DNA of 8,554 nucleotides, from the NCBI GenBank assembly GCA_945869935.1, contig CAMBSA010000050.1, positions 1 to 8,554 of the forward strand, given 5' to 3'. A model generated the notes under the pieces. It did no database searches and had not been told where the DNA came from. It saw only the letters and a program-made list of their open reading frames with translations. The number at the start of each line of letters is the position of its first letter. Positions within the stretch are counted from its first letter, which is position 1. Of this stretch, positions 1 through 5,911 are shown in pieces. Made by a program: the position numbers and the translations under genes. This stretch comes from Bordetella parapertussis (lineage in GTDB: Bacteria; Pseudomonadota; Gammaproteobacteria; Burkholderiales; SG8-39).

Positions 1-768
1 GACATCGGCGAGGTGCTCGAGGCATACGGCAGCCAAGGGCTCGAAGCACTTGCCGCCGCCGCGGCATCCGCTCCCGCATCGGCAACCCGTGCCGTCGACG
101 GCCTCACCTTCCTGCCACCGGTTTCGCGTCCCGGGAAGATCGTTTGTCTCGGACTCAACTATGTGGATCACGCAGCCGAAGGCGGCCACGCGAAGCCGAC
201 GTATCCGAGCTTCTTCTATCGGGGGTCAAGCTCACTCATCGGCCATCGCGCACCGATCGTGCGCCCACCGTGTTCAACGCAACTCGATTACGAATGCGAA
301 CTCATTGCCATTGTTGGACGCAAGGCACGTCATGTGAAGCAGGCGGATGCGCTTGCCTACATAGCGGGATATTCGTGCTTCAACGATGCGACGATCCGCG
401 ACTACCAGCGCAAGACCGGCCAGTGGACCATAGGCAAGAACTTCGATGGCACAGGCGCATTCGGTCCGTGGTTCGTGAGTGCGGACGAACTGCCGCCCGG
501 AGCAAACGGACTGAAAATCAGCACCCGGCTCAACGGCCAGACGATGCAGTCGGCAGTCACCTCGGACATGCTTTTCCCGGTCGCGGAAACGATCGCGATA
601 CTTACCGAATGCATGACGCTTGAGCCCGGCGACCTGATCGTGATGGGAACACCCGCCGGCGTCGGTTACGCGCGCAAGCCGCCGGTATGGATGAAAGCAG
701 GCGACGTGGTGGAAGTGGATATCGAAAACATCGGCGTACTCAGCAACCCGATCGCCGACGAGGCCTGA
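1..768 (+). CDS. Fumarylacetoacetate hydrolase (FAH) family protein, 5'-truncated
   Basis: The reading frame is open from base 1 (first residues DIGEVLEAYG) to TGA at 766-768, so the gene begins before the window. A GTG at 13 is in frame but is unlikely to be the true start, because family members carry 30-40 more N-terminal residues. Numbering from base 1, the FAH fold begins near KIVCLGLNY (residues 46-54). The divalent-metal ligands of the family are visible as E98 and E100 (LDYECEL) and D129 (FNDATIRD). K146 lies in GKNFDGTGAFGP, and the active-site loop MGTPAGVG is near residues 215-222. Family members hydrolyse or decarboxylate C-C bonds in acylpyruvates and ring-cleavage products (2-keto-4-pentenoate hydratase/isomerase, fumarylpyruvate hydrolase). 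The exact substrate cannot be read from the sequence. Its place beside aromatic-catabolism genes suggests a late ring-cleavage intermediate, but it faces the neighbouring thiolase transcript and is not in the same operon. Confidence 0.92.
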   Translation, partial: DIGEVLEAYGSQGLEALAAAAASAPASATRAVDGLTFLPPVSRPGKIVCLGLNYVDHAAEGGHAKPTYPSFFYRGSSSLIGHRAPIVRPPCSTQLDYECELIAIVGRKARHVKQADALAYIAGYSCFNDATIRDYQRKTGQWTIGKNFDGTGAFGPWFVSADELPPGANGLKISTRLNGQTMQSAVTSDMLFPVAETIAILTECMTLEPGDLIVMGTPAGVGYARKPPVWMKAGDVVEVDIENIGVLSNPIADEA

Positions 769-777
769 TCGCTTCGT

Positions 778-817
778 CGCGCGTGCCGCCGGGTCTGCAG
801 CTTTGTCGGCGCGCGCG
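778..817. terminator. GC-rich hairpin between convergent genes, possible terminator
   Basis: Arms 778-788 and 807-817 can pair over 11 positions (ten Watson-Crick pairs and one G-U on the plus-strand transcript), enclosing an 18-nt loop that contains CTGCAG. It fills most of the 53-bp gap between the stop of the FAH gene and the stop of the convergent hypothetical gene. There is no T-run on either side, so it is not a classical intrinsic terminator. It may slow polymerase or protect 3' ends in both directions. A chance GC-rich repeat is the alternative. Confidence 0.4.
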
Positions 818-821
818 GGCC

Positions 822-1373
822 TCAGTGCAACTGGCGCTTGCCCGAGCCACGCGGAGGGCGCTCCGCCATCGTGGTTTCGGAGGTCGCACCGCGTTCGGCC
901 CAGCGCCGCTCGAACAACTGATTCACGAGAGACGTGACCTCGCTGATCTCGGCGTCACCGAAATGCCTCGACAGCAGTGCCTGCAGATCCTCGATCATGA
1001 ATCCGCGCTGCGCTGCCTCGATCGCCTCCGACGACGGCCCGACGAAGACCATCCCGCGCTCGTCGCGGCCATCCTCGTGGTAATAGGTGATCTCCACCCC
1101 CGCCGCCTCCTCTGACAGCGGACCAAGCGCATCGAAGGTCGTCGCGAGCGCCTTCTGAAAATTGCGTCCCACCCAGCCGGTCCAGCAGATTTCCAGTGCT
1201 CGACGCCGCTTGTCGAACACGATCCCGGGCTCGTCCTCGCGTGCGCTTTTCGCCTCCGCCAGCCCGTCGATGTCGACGTAGCCCAACAACGCTTCGAGAG
1301 CCTGCTCGAGCTCAGCCTGCGTCACCCCGCTTCTGACGATGACCGTTCCGTGAACGTGAACTTCGGTGTGCAT
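822..1373 (-). CDS. Conserved-looking hypothetical protein, 183 aa
   Basis: I do not recognise a characterised family with confidence; it resembles small uncharacterised proteins (DUF-type) seen in Burkholderiales. The frame is open to an ATG at 1403, but the ATG at 1373 (MHTEVHVHG) is preceded by AAGGA with about 7 nt spacing, so 1373 is preferred. There is no signal peptide or membrane segment. The N-terminus alternates short polar and hydrophobic residues (HTEVHVHGTVIV), like a beta strand, followed by an acidic helix (QAELEQALEALLGYVDIDGLAEA). The middle has EICWTGWVGRNFQKAL and EITYYHEDGRDERGMVFVG, again beta-strand-like. The C-terminal 25 residues are basic and probably disordered (PPRGSGKRQ). 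It starts 31 bp after the thiolase stop on the same strand, so the two are probably cotranscribed. The protein looks soluble and cytoplasmic; its function is unknown. Confidence 0.75.
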   Translation of the reverse strand: MHTEVHVHGTVIVRSGVTQAELEQALEALLGYVDIDGLAEAKSAREDEPGIVFDKRRRALEICWTGWVGRNFQKALATTFDALGPLSEEAAGVEITYYHEDGRDERGMVFVGPSSEAIEAAQRGFMIEDLQALLSRHFGDAEISEVTSLVNQLFERRWAERGATSETTMAERPPRGSGKRQLH

Positions 1374-1404
1374 GCTGTTTCCTTCTTCGACCCGGGCCCG
1401 CAAA

Positions 1405-2610
1405 TCAGACCCGTTCGATGATCAGGGCGATGCCCTGTCCAACGCCGATGCACATGGTGCACAAGGCATAACGGCCCTTGATCGCATGCAGCTGGTTCAC
1501 CGCAGTCGTCACCAGCCGCGCGCCCGAGGCGCCCAGCGGATGGCCGATCGCGATTGCGCCACCGTTTGGATTCACATGCCCTGCATCGTCCGGCAAACCG
1601 AGATCACGAGTGACCGCAAGGCCTTGCGCCGCGAACGCCTCATTGAGTTCGATCACATCCATCTGTTCGAGCTTCAGCCCGGCCTTTGCAAGCACCTTGC
1701 GCGTCGCAGGCGCGGGGCCGATGCCCATGATCCTCGGCGCGACGCCGGCGGTCGCCATCGCCACCACCCTTGCACGCGGTACAAGTCCGTGTCGCTTCGC
1801 CCCCGCATCCGAGGACAGAATCAGCGCACATGCGCCGTCGTTCACGCCCGACGCATTGCCCGCGGTCACCGTACCGCCTTCCTTCACCACGCCTTTGAGG
1901 CGCGCCAGCATTTCGATCGTCGTGTCCGGGCGCGGATGCTCGTCGGTGTCGACGATTTTCGGGTCGCCTTTCTTCTGCGGAATAGTGACCGGCGTGATCT
2001 CTCCGGCAAAGAATCCCGCCTTGTGCGCGGCGGCCCAGCGTTGCTGGCTGCGCAAAGCGAACGCGTCCTGATCCGCGCGGTTCACCTTGAAATCCTCGGC
2101 GACGTTCTCCGCCGTCTCGGGCATCGCATCGACACCGTACTTTGCTTTCATCAGCGGATTCACGAAGCGCCAGCCGATCGTGGTGTCCTCGATCTTCGCG
2201 ATGCGCGAAAACGCACTGTCGGCCTTGAGCATGACGAACGGAGCACGCGTCATGCTTTCGACACCGCCTGCGATCATCAGTTCGGTCTCGCCGGTGCGGA
2301 TCGCGCGGGCTGCGGTTCCCACGGCATCCAGTCCCGAACCGCAGAGACGGTTCACCGTCGCGCCGGGAACCTCAACCGGCAGGCCGGCAAGCAACAGCGC
2401 CATGCGCGCCACGTTGCGGTTGTCCTCGCCCGCCTGGTTCACGCAGCCGTAGATCACGTCATCCAGCGCGCCCCAGTCGATCTTCGGATTGCGCGCCATC
2501 AGCGCCTTGATCGGGATTGCGGCGAGATCGTCGGTCCGGACACTCGCAAGCGCCCCTCCGTAACGCCCAAACGGGGTGCGTATCGCGTCGCAAATGAAGG
2601 AATCGGGCAT
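1405..2610 (-). CDS. pcaF: 3-oxoadipyl-CoA thiolase (beta-ketoadipyl-CoA thiolase)
   Basis: A 401-residue thiolase that splits a 3-oxoacyl-CoA with CoA. The opening FICDAIRTPFGRYGGALASVRTDDLAA is typical of PcaF/PaaJ enzymes, which turn 3-oxoadipyl-CoA into succinyl-CoA and acetyl-CoA, and the length matches those enzymes. Catalytic residues are present: nucleophilic C90 in NRLCGSGLDAV, H357 in GGAIAIGHPLGASGAR, and the acid/base C387 in CTMCIGVGQG. The GNASGVNDGA motif is near 251-260 and NEAFAAQ near 323-329. The frame extends upstream to 2736, but the extra 42 residues are not thiolase-like. ATGs at 2619 and 2610 both have weak ribosome sites, and 2610 gives the family N-terminus (MPDSFICDAIRTP). 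It is divergent from the reductase at 2767 and followed at 31 bp by the hypothetical gene. Generic acetyl-CoA acetyltransferase activity is the alternative reading. Confidence 0.9.
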   Translation of the reverse strand: MPDSFICDAIRTPFGRYGGALASVRTDDLAAIPIKALMARNPKIDWGALDDVIYGCVNQAGEDNRNVARMALLLAGLPVEVPGATVNRLCGSGLDAVGTAARAIRTGETELMIAGGVESMTRAPFVMLKADSAFSRIAKIEDTTIGWRFVNPLMKAKYGVDAMPETAENVAEDFKVNRADQDAFALRSQQRWAAAHKAGFFAGEITPVTIPQKKGDPKIVDTDEHPRPDTTIEMLARLKGVVKEGGTVTAGNASGVNDGACALILSSDAGAKRHGLVPRARVVAMATAGVAPRIMGIGPAPATRKVLAKAGLKLEQMDVIELNEAFAAQGLAVTRDLGLPDDAGHVNPNGGAIAIGHPLGASGARLVTTAVNQLHAIKGRYALCTMCIGVGQGIALIIERV

Positions 2611-2766
2611 GGCAAGCATCCGCAAGTCAGGTTGACAGGTCCAAAAGTATAAGCCAGCATGGCCGCCCCCGAAGAAAGCGATAACGCGCGATCGAAACCG
2701 GGCTCGCGCCGCACGCGTTCCCCGCCCCCCAGGCACTACCGTACATCCAGACCCACGAGGACCCCG
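2611..2766. promoter_or_regulatory. Divergent intergenic region, probable promoters for thiolase and reductase
   Basis: These 156 bases separate two divergent start codons, so both promoters should lie here. On the minus strand, TATACT at 2651-2646 is a reasonable -10 box, about 36 bases before the thiolase start, but no good -35 box stands 16-18 bp upstream of it. On the plus strand, TTGACA at 2632-2637 matches the -35 consensus, with a weak CAGCAT 17 bp downstream. The two candidates overlap. A 6-bp inverted repeat (GCGCGA at 2686-2691, TCGCGC at 2704-2709) is also present but could be chance in GC-rich DNA. No regulator gene is adjacent. Confidence 0.35.
2757..2761 (+). promoter_or_regulatory. 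Ribosome binding site deciding the reductase start
   Basis: GAGGA lies 5 nt before the ATG at 2767. It favours that start over the in-frame ATG at 2659, whose 36 extra residues are Pro/Arg-rich and unlike the family. Confidence 0.7.
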
Positions 2767-3357
2767 ATGCTCAACGATCAGGCACTTGACGCAATATTCC
2801 GCTCCGCTCGCTCACAGAACGGATGGCAACCGAAGCCGGTGAGCGAGGACCAGATCCGCGCGATCTACGACCTGATGAAAATGGGCCCGACCTCGGCCAA
2901 CTGCTCGCCCGCGCGCATCCTGTTTCTTCGCACACCCGAAGCCAAGGAGCGGCTGGTTCCGGCACTGCTCTCATCCAACATCGAAAAAGTACGCAGTGCG
3001 CCGGTAGTCGCGATCATCGGTCACGACCTCAAATTCTACGACTCGCTCGCAAAACTCTTCCCCCACAACCTGAGCGCCCGCAACTGGTTCGCGGGCGACG
3101 CCAACAAGGCGGTGGCGGACGCGACTGCCTTCCGCAATTCGACGCTGCAAGGCGCCTATCTGATGATCGCGGCCCGCGCGCTCGGGCTCGACTGCGGACC
3201 GCTTTCGGGTTTTGATCCGGCGAAAGTCGACGCAGAATTCTTCGCAGGTGCGGACATCCGGACCAACTTCGTCACCGGCATCGGCTACGGCGACCCGTCG
3301 AAGGTAATGGCGCGAAGCCCAAGGCTGGAATTCGACGAGGCCTGCAAGTTTCTCTGA
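2767..3357 (+). CDS. rutE: RutE-like malonic semialdehyde reductase (nitroreductase superfamily)
   Basis: A 196-residue FMN-dependent nitroreductase-fold protein whose length and sequence follow Escherichia coli RutE closely. Shared blocks include NGWQPKPVSEDQIRAIYDLMK (residues 18-38), MGPTSANCSPARI (39-51), FPHNLSARNWF (98-108), TAFRNSTLQGAYLMIAARALGLDCGPLSGFD (120-150) and the end IGYGDPSK..AR.PRL.F.EAC (172-193). GPTSANCSPAR is the phosphate/FMN-binding segment of this subfamily. RutE reduces malonic semialdehyde to 3-hydroxypropionate with NAD(P)H, in E. coli as the last step of pyrimidine-ring nitrogen release. No other rut genes are seen here, so the enzyme may instead detoxify malonic semialdehyde or a similar aldehyde made by local catabolism. 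It sits alone on the plus strand between two minus-strand transcripts, with a good ribosome site and its own terminator. Confidence 0.88.
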   Translation: MLNDQALDAIFRSARSQNGWQPKPVSEDQIRAIYDLMKMGPTSANCSPARILFLRTPEAKERLVPALLSSNIEKVRSAPVVAIIGHDLKFYDSLAKLFPHNLSARNWFAGDANKAVADATAFRNSTLQGAYLMIAARALGLDCGPLSGFDPAKVDAEFFAGADIRTNFVTGIGYGDPSKVMARSPRLEFDEACKFL

Positions 3358-3382
3358 CCCGTCGCACCGCGACTCGCAAAGA

Positions 3383-3411
3383 AAAAAGCCGAGGGACAAC
3401 CCCGGCTTTTT
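3383..3411. terminator. Intrinsic terminator, probably working in both directions
   Basis: The arms are 3383-3395 and 3400-3411: five A-T pairs, then GCCG/CGGC, a bulged A at 3392, then GGG/CCC, closing on the loop ACAA. On the plus strand the stem runs into T5, 50 bases after the reductase stop. On the minus strand the complement of the A-run gives T6 after the stem, so it can also stop transcription arriving from the large operon ending at 3553. Confidence 0.85.
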
Positions 3412-3439
3412 ATTAGGCACACCCAGAACGCGCCCGGCA

Positions 3440-3457
3440 ATTGCCAAATTTGGCAAT
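3440..3457. repeat. 18-bp perfect palindrome ATTGCCAAATTTGGCAAT
   Basis: A perfect two-fold symmetric sequence overlaps a second palindrome, GGCAATTGCC, at 3436-3445, so the motif TTGCC/GGCAA occurs three times in 22 bases. It lies in the gap between convergent genes, just beyond the terminator. As DNA it has the look of a dimeric repressor site. As RNA it forms a 7-bp stem with a 4-nt loop, but without a T-run. There is no recognisable promoter next to it. Confidence 0.6.
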
Positions 3458-3504
3458 CAAACAGGCCACTTCGCCGTACCGGCTGGCGTTTCTTTCAGGC
3501 CAAT

Positions 3505-3521
3505 GTGCGCAAATTGCGCAC
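3505..3521. repeat. 17-bp palindrome, 8-bp arms around one base
   Basis: GTGCGCAA, a single A, then TTGCGCAC: both arms are perfect. It lies 48 bases from the 18-bp palindrome and 32 bases from the end of the SnoaL-like gene. It could be a protein-binding site, or a hairpin protecting the 3' end of the minus-strand transcript. Confidence 0.6.
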
Positions 3522-3552
3522 CAGCTCGCGGACAGGGCCGACCGACGGAGAC

Positions 3553-3936
3553 TCAGGCCGCCGGTATCGGCGTCGACTGCCAGGCCACCATCTGCCAGCC
3601 CTTCGCGCCCTTGTGCCACACATCGATGAATCGGCTGCTGATCAGGCGCGGCACGCCCTTGGACAAGAGGTCCAGACGGACTTCGCCCGTGACGATCGCA
3701 GTGTCGCCATAGACCTGGATGTTCTCCACCGGCCGCTTCGAGGTCAGGTAGACGAACTTCTTGTCGCGGATGCCCTGAATGTAGCTCGCCTTGCTGTCCA
3801 CCGCCGCGCTCGAATGCGTGTACACCAGCGAGTCGGCGAGCAGCGCCTCAAGGCCGGGATAGTCCAGCTCGATCATCGCCTTGTAGCGCTTTTCTTCCAG
3901 CGCACGGATTTCATTGATCACTGCGTCGTTGCTCAT
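3553..3936 (-). CDS. SnoaL/NTF2-like (DUF4440-type) small protein, 127 aa
   Basis: A small cone-shaped alpha+beta fold protein by sequence pattern: a long N-terminal helix (VINEIRALEEKRYKAMIELDYPGLEALLADSLVYTH, residues 6-41) followed by strands VENIQVYGDTAIVTGEVRLDL (70-90), LISSRFIDVWHKG (98-110) and GWQMVAWQSTPI (113-124). The DSLVYTHSSAAVDSK segment and the ending WxMVAWQSTP are typical of DUF4440/SnoaL-like proteins, which include ketosteroid-isomerase-like enzymes and many of unknown role. There is no signal peptide. It starts 1 bp after the dioxygenase stop, and its Shine-Dalgarno (AAGGGGAG, minus strand 3948-3941) lies inside the last codons of that gene, which implies translational coupling. 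The context suggests a helper or an isomerase/hydratase acting on the ring-cleavage substrate or product; this is inference. Confidence 0.85.
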   Translation of the reverse strand: MSNDAVINEIRALEEKRYKAMIELDYPGLEALLADSLVYTHSSAAVDSKASYIQGIRDKKFVYLTSKRPVENIQVYGDTAIVTGEVRLDLLSKGVPRLISSRFIDVWHKGAKGWQMVAWQSTPIPAA

Positions 3937-3937
3937 G

Positions 3938-4879
3938 TCACTCCCCTTGTTTGCCGGATTTGGCTGTTTTGGAAACCTTGCGCGCCGCCGTCTTTTTCTT
4001 CGCCTTGCCGGGCAGGGGCCGCATCACGAAATCGTAATCCACCGTCCAGAACGGCGTCTTGCAGATCGACCCATCGGGCGCCTTGCCCGGCTTCTGGCGC
4101 TTGTATTCGCGAATGAGCGAGGAACGCACGCCGAATACCGCATCCGAGTCGAGGTACTTGTCGTTCTTGTCAAAGACGTGGGTGACAAGCCTGTCGTACC
4201 CGGGAGCGGCCACCAGGAAATGAATGTGCGCCGGCCGCATCGGATGGCGCGCCGAGGCCTTGAGCAGTTCGCCCACCGGCCCGTCGGTCGGCACCGGGTA
4301 GTACAGGGGCACGATGGTCCAGAAATACACCCGGCCCTCGCTGTCGGGCTTGAACACGCCACGCATCTTGTGCGCGCCCTTCCACTCCTTGTGCTGTACG
4401 TCGTAATAGCCCTCCGCGTCCGAATGCCACACATCCACCGTGGCGTTGCGCATCGGCTTGCCGTCGGCCGTCTTTACCGTGATCGACACAAAACACGGCT
4501 TGCCGCGAACCCCCTTGGAAATGTTCGCGCCGAGCGGAAATTTCGGCGCCTTCATCCGGTGGAACGGGCCGAACACCGTCTGCTCGGTTTCCTCGTCCTT
4601 GCTCGAATGGTTCATCTGCGTGATGAGCGTCGACAGGCCGAGCGTGTCCGAAAGCAGAATGAACTCCTGCCGCTTGTCGTCGCATTTTTGACCGGTGCGG
4701 GTGAGAAAGTCGATCGCGTACTCCCACTCCTGCTCGGTCAGCTTCACGTCGCGTGCGAAGTCGTGAAGGTGCTTCACCAGGCTGTCCATTACCTGCTTGA
4801 AACGCGCGGATTTCGCTTGGCGCATGCGCTGGATTACCGCGCCCGTGATGCTGTCGGCGCTGAGATTGCGGGTGCTCAT
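3938..4879 (-). CDS. Intradiol ring-cleavage dioxygenase, hydroxyquinol 1,2-dioxygenase-like
   Basis: A 313-residue non-haem Fe(III) dioxygenase that opens an aromatic ring between adjacent hydroxyls. The N-terminal helical dimerisation domain spans about residues 10-90, and the catalytic beta domain about 100-290. The four iron ligands are visible: Y159 (DVWHSDAEGYYD), Y194 (LYYPVPTDGPVG), H218 and H220 (RPAHIHF). LVTHVFDKNDKYLDSDAVFGVRSSL (231-255) is characteristic of hydroxyquinol 1,2-dioxygenases, which make maleylacetate from 1,2,4-trihydroxybenzene, rather than of catechol 1,2-dioxygenases. A related substrate is possible. Unusually, a tail after residue 290 carries eight Lys and one Arg in 23 residues (KAKKKTAARKVSKTAKSGK). 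The start has AGGAG five bases before the ATG. It follows the solute-binding protein gene by 48 bp and is almost fused to the SnoaL-like gene. Confidence 0.93.
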   Translation of the reverse strand: MSTRNLSADSITGAVIQRMRQAKSARFKQVMDSLVKHLHDFARDVKLTEQEWEYAIDFLTRTGQKCDDKRQEFILLSDTLGLSTLITQMNHSSKDEETEQTVFGPFHRMKAPKFPLGANISKGVRGKPCFVSITVKTADGKPMRNATVDVWHSDAEGYYDVQHKEWKGAHKMRGVFKPDSEGRVYFWTIVPLYYPVPTDGPVGELLKASARHPMRPAHIHFLVAAPGYDRLVTHVFDKNDKYLDSDAVFGVRSSLIREYKRQKPGKAPDGSICKTPFWTVDYDFVMRPLPGKAKKKTAARKVSKTAKSGKQGE

Positions 4880-4927
4880 TCTTGCTCCTGTGGATGGCTG
4901 ATTAAAACAGTTCAGGTGCCGGGGGCG

Positions 4928-5911
4928 TCAGTTGCCCTTGATTCCGGCGGCCTTGATGATCTTTTCGTTGACGACGATTTCGTCGCGAATGTACGCATCG
5001 AACTGCTCCGGTGACATCGGCATCGGCTCGGCGCCGAGCTTGGCGAGGCGCTCGCGTACATCCGGCGACGCCAGCGCCTTCGAGATTTCACCGTTCATCC
5101 TGTTGATGATATCTCGCGGAGTCCGCGAAGGAACCAGGACGCCCACCCAGAAGTTGTAATCCGACGCCGGCACCCCTGCCTCCACCGTGGTCGGGACATC
5201 GGGCAGAACCGACGAACGCTTTGCCGAACCAACCGCAAGCGCAAGCAGCCGCCCGTCGCGGATCTGCGATAGCCCTGACACGACCGGTGAGAAGAAATAA
5301 TCGACGCGTCCCGTCACCACCTCGGTGATCGCCTCGGGCGAACCCTTGTAGGGAATATGCGTTCCTTCGAGGCCCGCCTGTATGCGGAATTTCTCGGCGT
5401 TGAGGTGCGTCGCACTGCCCGCCCCCGCCGACGCGTAGTTGATCTCGCCCGGCTTCGCCTTGGCCGCGGCAATCAGATCACGCACGGAACGTATGCCCTT
5501 GGACGGAGCGATCACCAGCACATTGGGCAGGCTGACGATCGGCGTTACGCCCGAGAAGTCGCGCAGCGTGTCGTAGGGAAGGCTCGAATAGATCCAGGGG
5601 TTCACCGTATGCGCGGACGAATGGATGAGCAGCATGTGCCCGTCCGGATCGGACTTCGCCACCAGTGCCGCGCCGATCGTCCCGCCCGCACCGGGTCGGT
5701 TCTCGATGATCACCTGCTGCCCGATCTGGGCGGACAGCCGGTCCGACATCGAACGCGCCGCGATGTCCGTTCCACTGCCCGGCGTAAATGGCACGATTGC
5801 CCGGACCGCTTTCGTCGGCCATGCCTGCGCCGCCACATTGCCCGCCGCGATCACACCCGCCGCAATTGCAACCGTAACGGCCACTGCAATCCTGACGACT
5901 TTCGCTTTCAT
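4928..5911 (-). CDS. Bug/TctC-family periplasmic solute-binding protein
   Basis: A 327-residue extracytoplasmic receptor of the tripartite tricarboxylate transporter family. A signal peptide is clear: MKAKVVR, a hydrophobic stretch to about residue 24, and an AQA-W cleavage site after residue 30. Family blocks follow: VPFTPGSGTDIAAR (40-53, with the ligand-loop Asp D49), VIIENRPGAGGTIGAALVAKSDPDGHMLL (67-95), LPYDTLRDFSGVTPI (111-125), INYASAGAGSATHL (157-170), and HIPYKGSPEAITEVVTGRVDYFF (185-207). Bug proteins bind carboxylates, amides or aromatic acids and are abundant in Burkholderiales, often as orphans without the TctAB membrane parts, as here. Its ATG overlaps the TGA of the upstream dehydrogenase (ATGA), with a weak GGCGGG ribosome site, so translation is probably coupled. 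The ligand is probably the carboxylate entering the pathway encoded around it (inference). Confidence 0.95.
   Translation of the reverse strand: MKAKVVRIAVAVTVAIAAGVIAAGNVAAQAWPTKAVRAIVPFTPGSGTDIAARSMSDRLSAQIGQQVIIENRPGAGGTIGAALVAKSDPDGHMLLIHSSAHTVNPWIYSSLPYDTLRDFSGVTPIVSLPNVLVIAPSKGIRSVRDLIAAAKAKPGEINYASAGAGSATHLNAEKFRIQAGLEGTHIPYKGSPEAITEVVTGRVDYFFSPVVSGLSQIRDGRLLALAVGSAKRSSVLPDVPTTVEAGVPASDYNFWVGVLVPSRTPRDIINRMNGEISKALASPDVRERLAKLGAEPMPMSPEQFDAYIRDEIVVNEKIIKAAGIKGN

Noticed and set aside
1366..2652. Long open plus-strand frame (428 codons) opposite the thiolase
   Set aside because: Same composition artefact; the thiolase frame carries all catalytic residues.
2632..2653. TTGACA followed by TATAAG as a plus-strand promoter
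   Set aside because: The spacing is only 10 bp, far too short for a sigma-70 promoter; the boxes were not called as a pair.
2611..2736. N-terminal extension of the thiolase up to 2736
   Set aside because: The 42 extra residues are not thiolase-like, and the 401-residue form starting at 2610 matches the usual length.
2659..2766. N-terminal extension of the RutE-like protein from the ATG at 2659
   Set aside because: The extension is Pro/Arg-rich and absent from the family, and a good ribosome site precedes the ATG at 2767.
3505..3521. Possible chromosome-dimer-resolution (dif) site
   Set aside because: The GTGCGCA arm recalls dif, but there is no 6-bp central spacer and no XerD-type half site.
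3914..5014. Plus-strand frame (366 codons) opposite the dioxygenase
   Set aside because: It crosses three real gene boundaries, is Arg/His/Leu-rich and has no recognisable domain.
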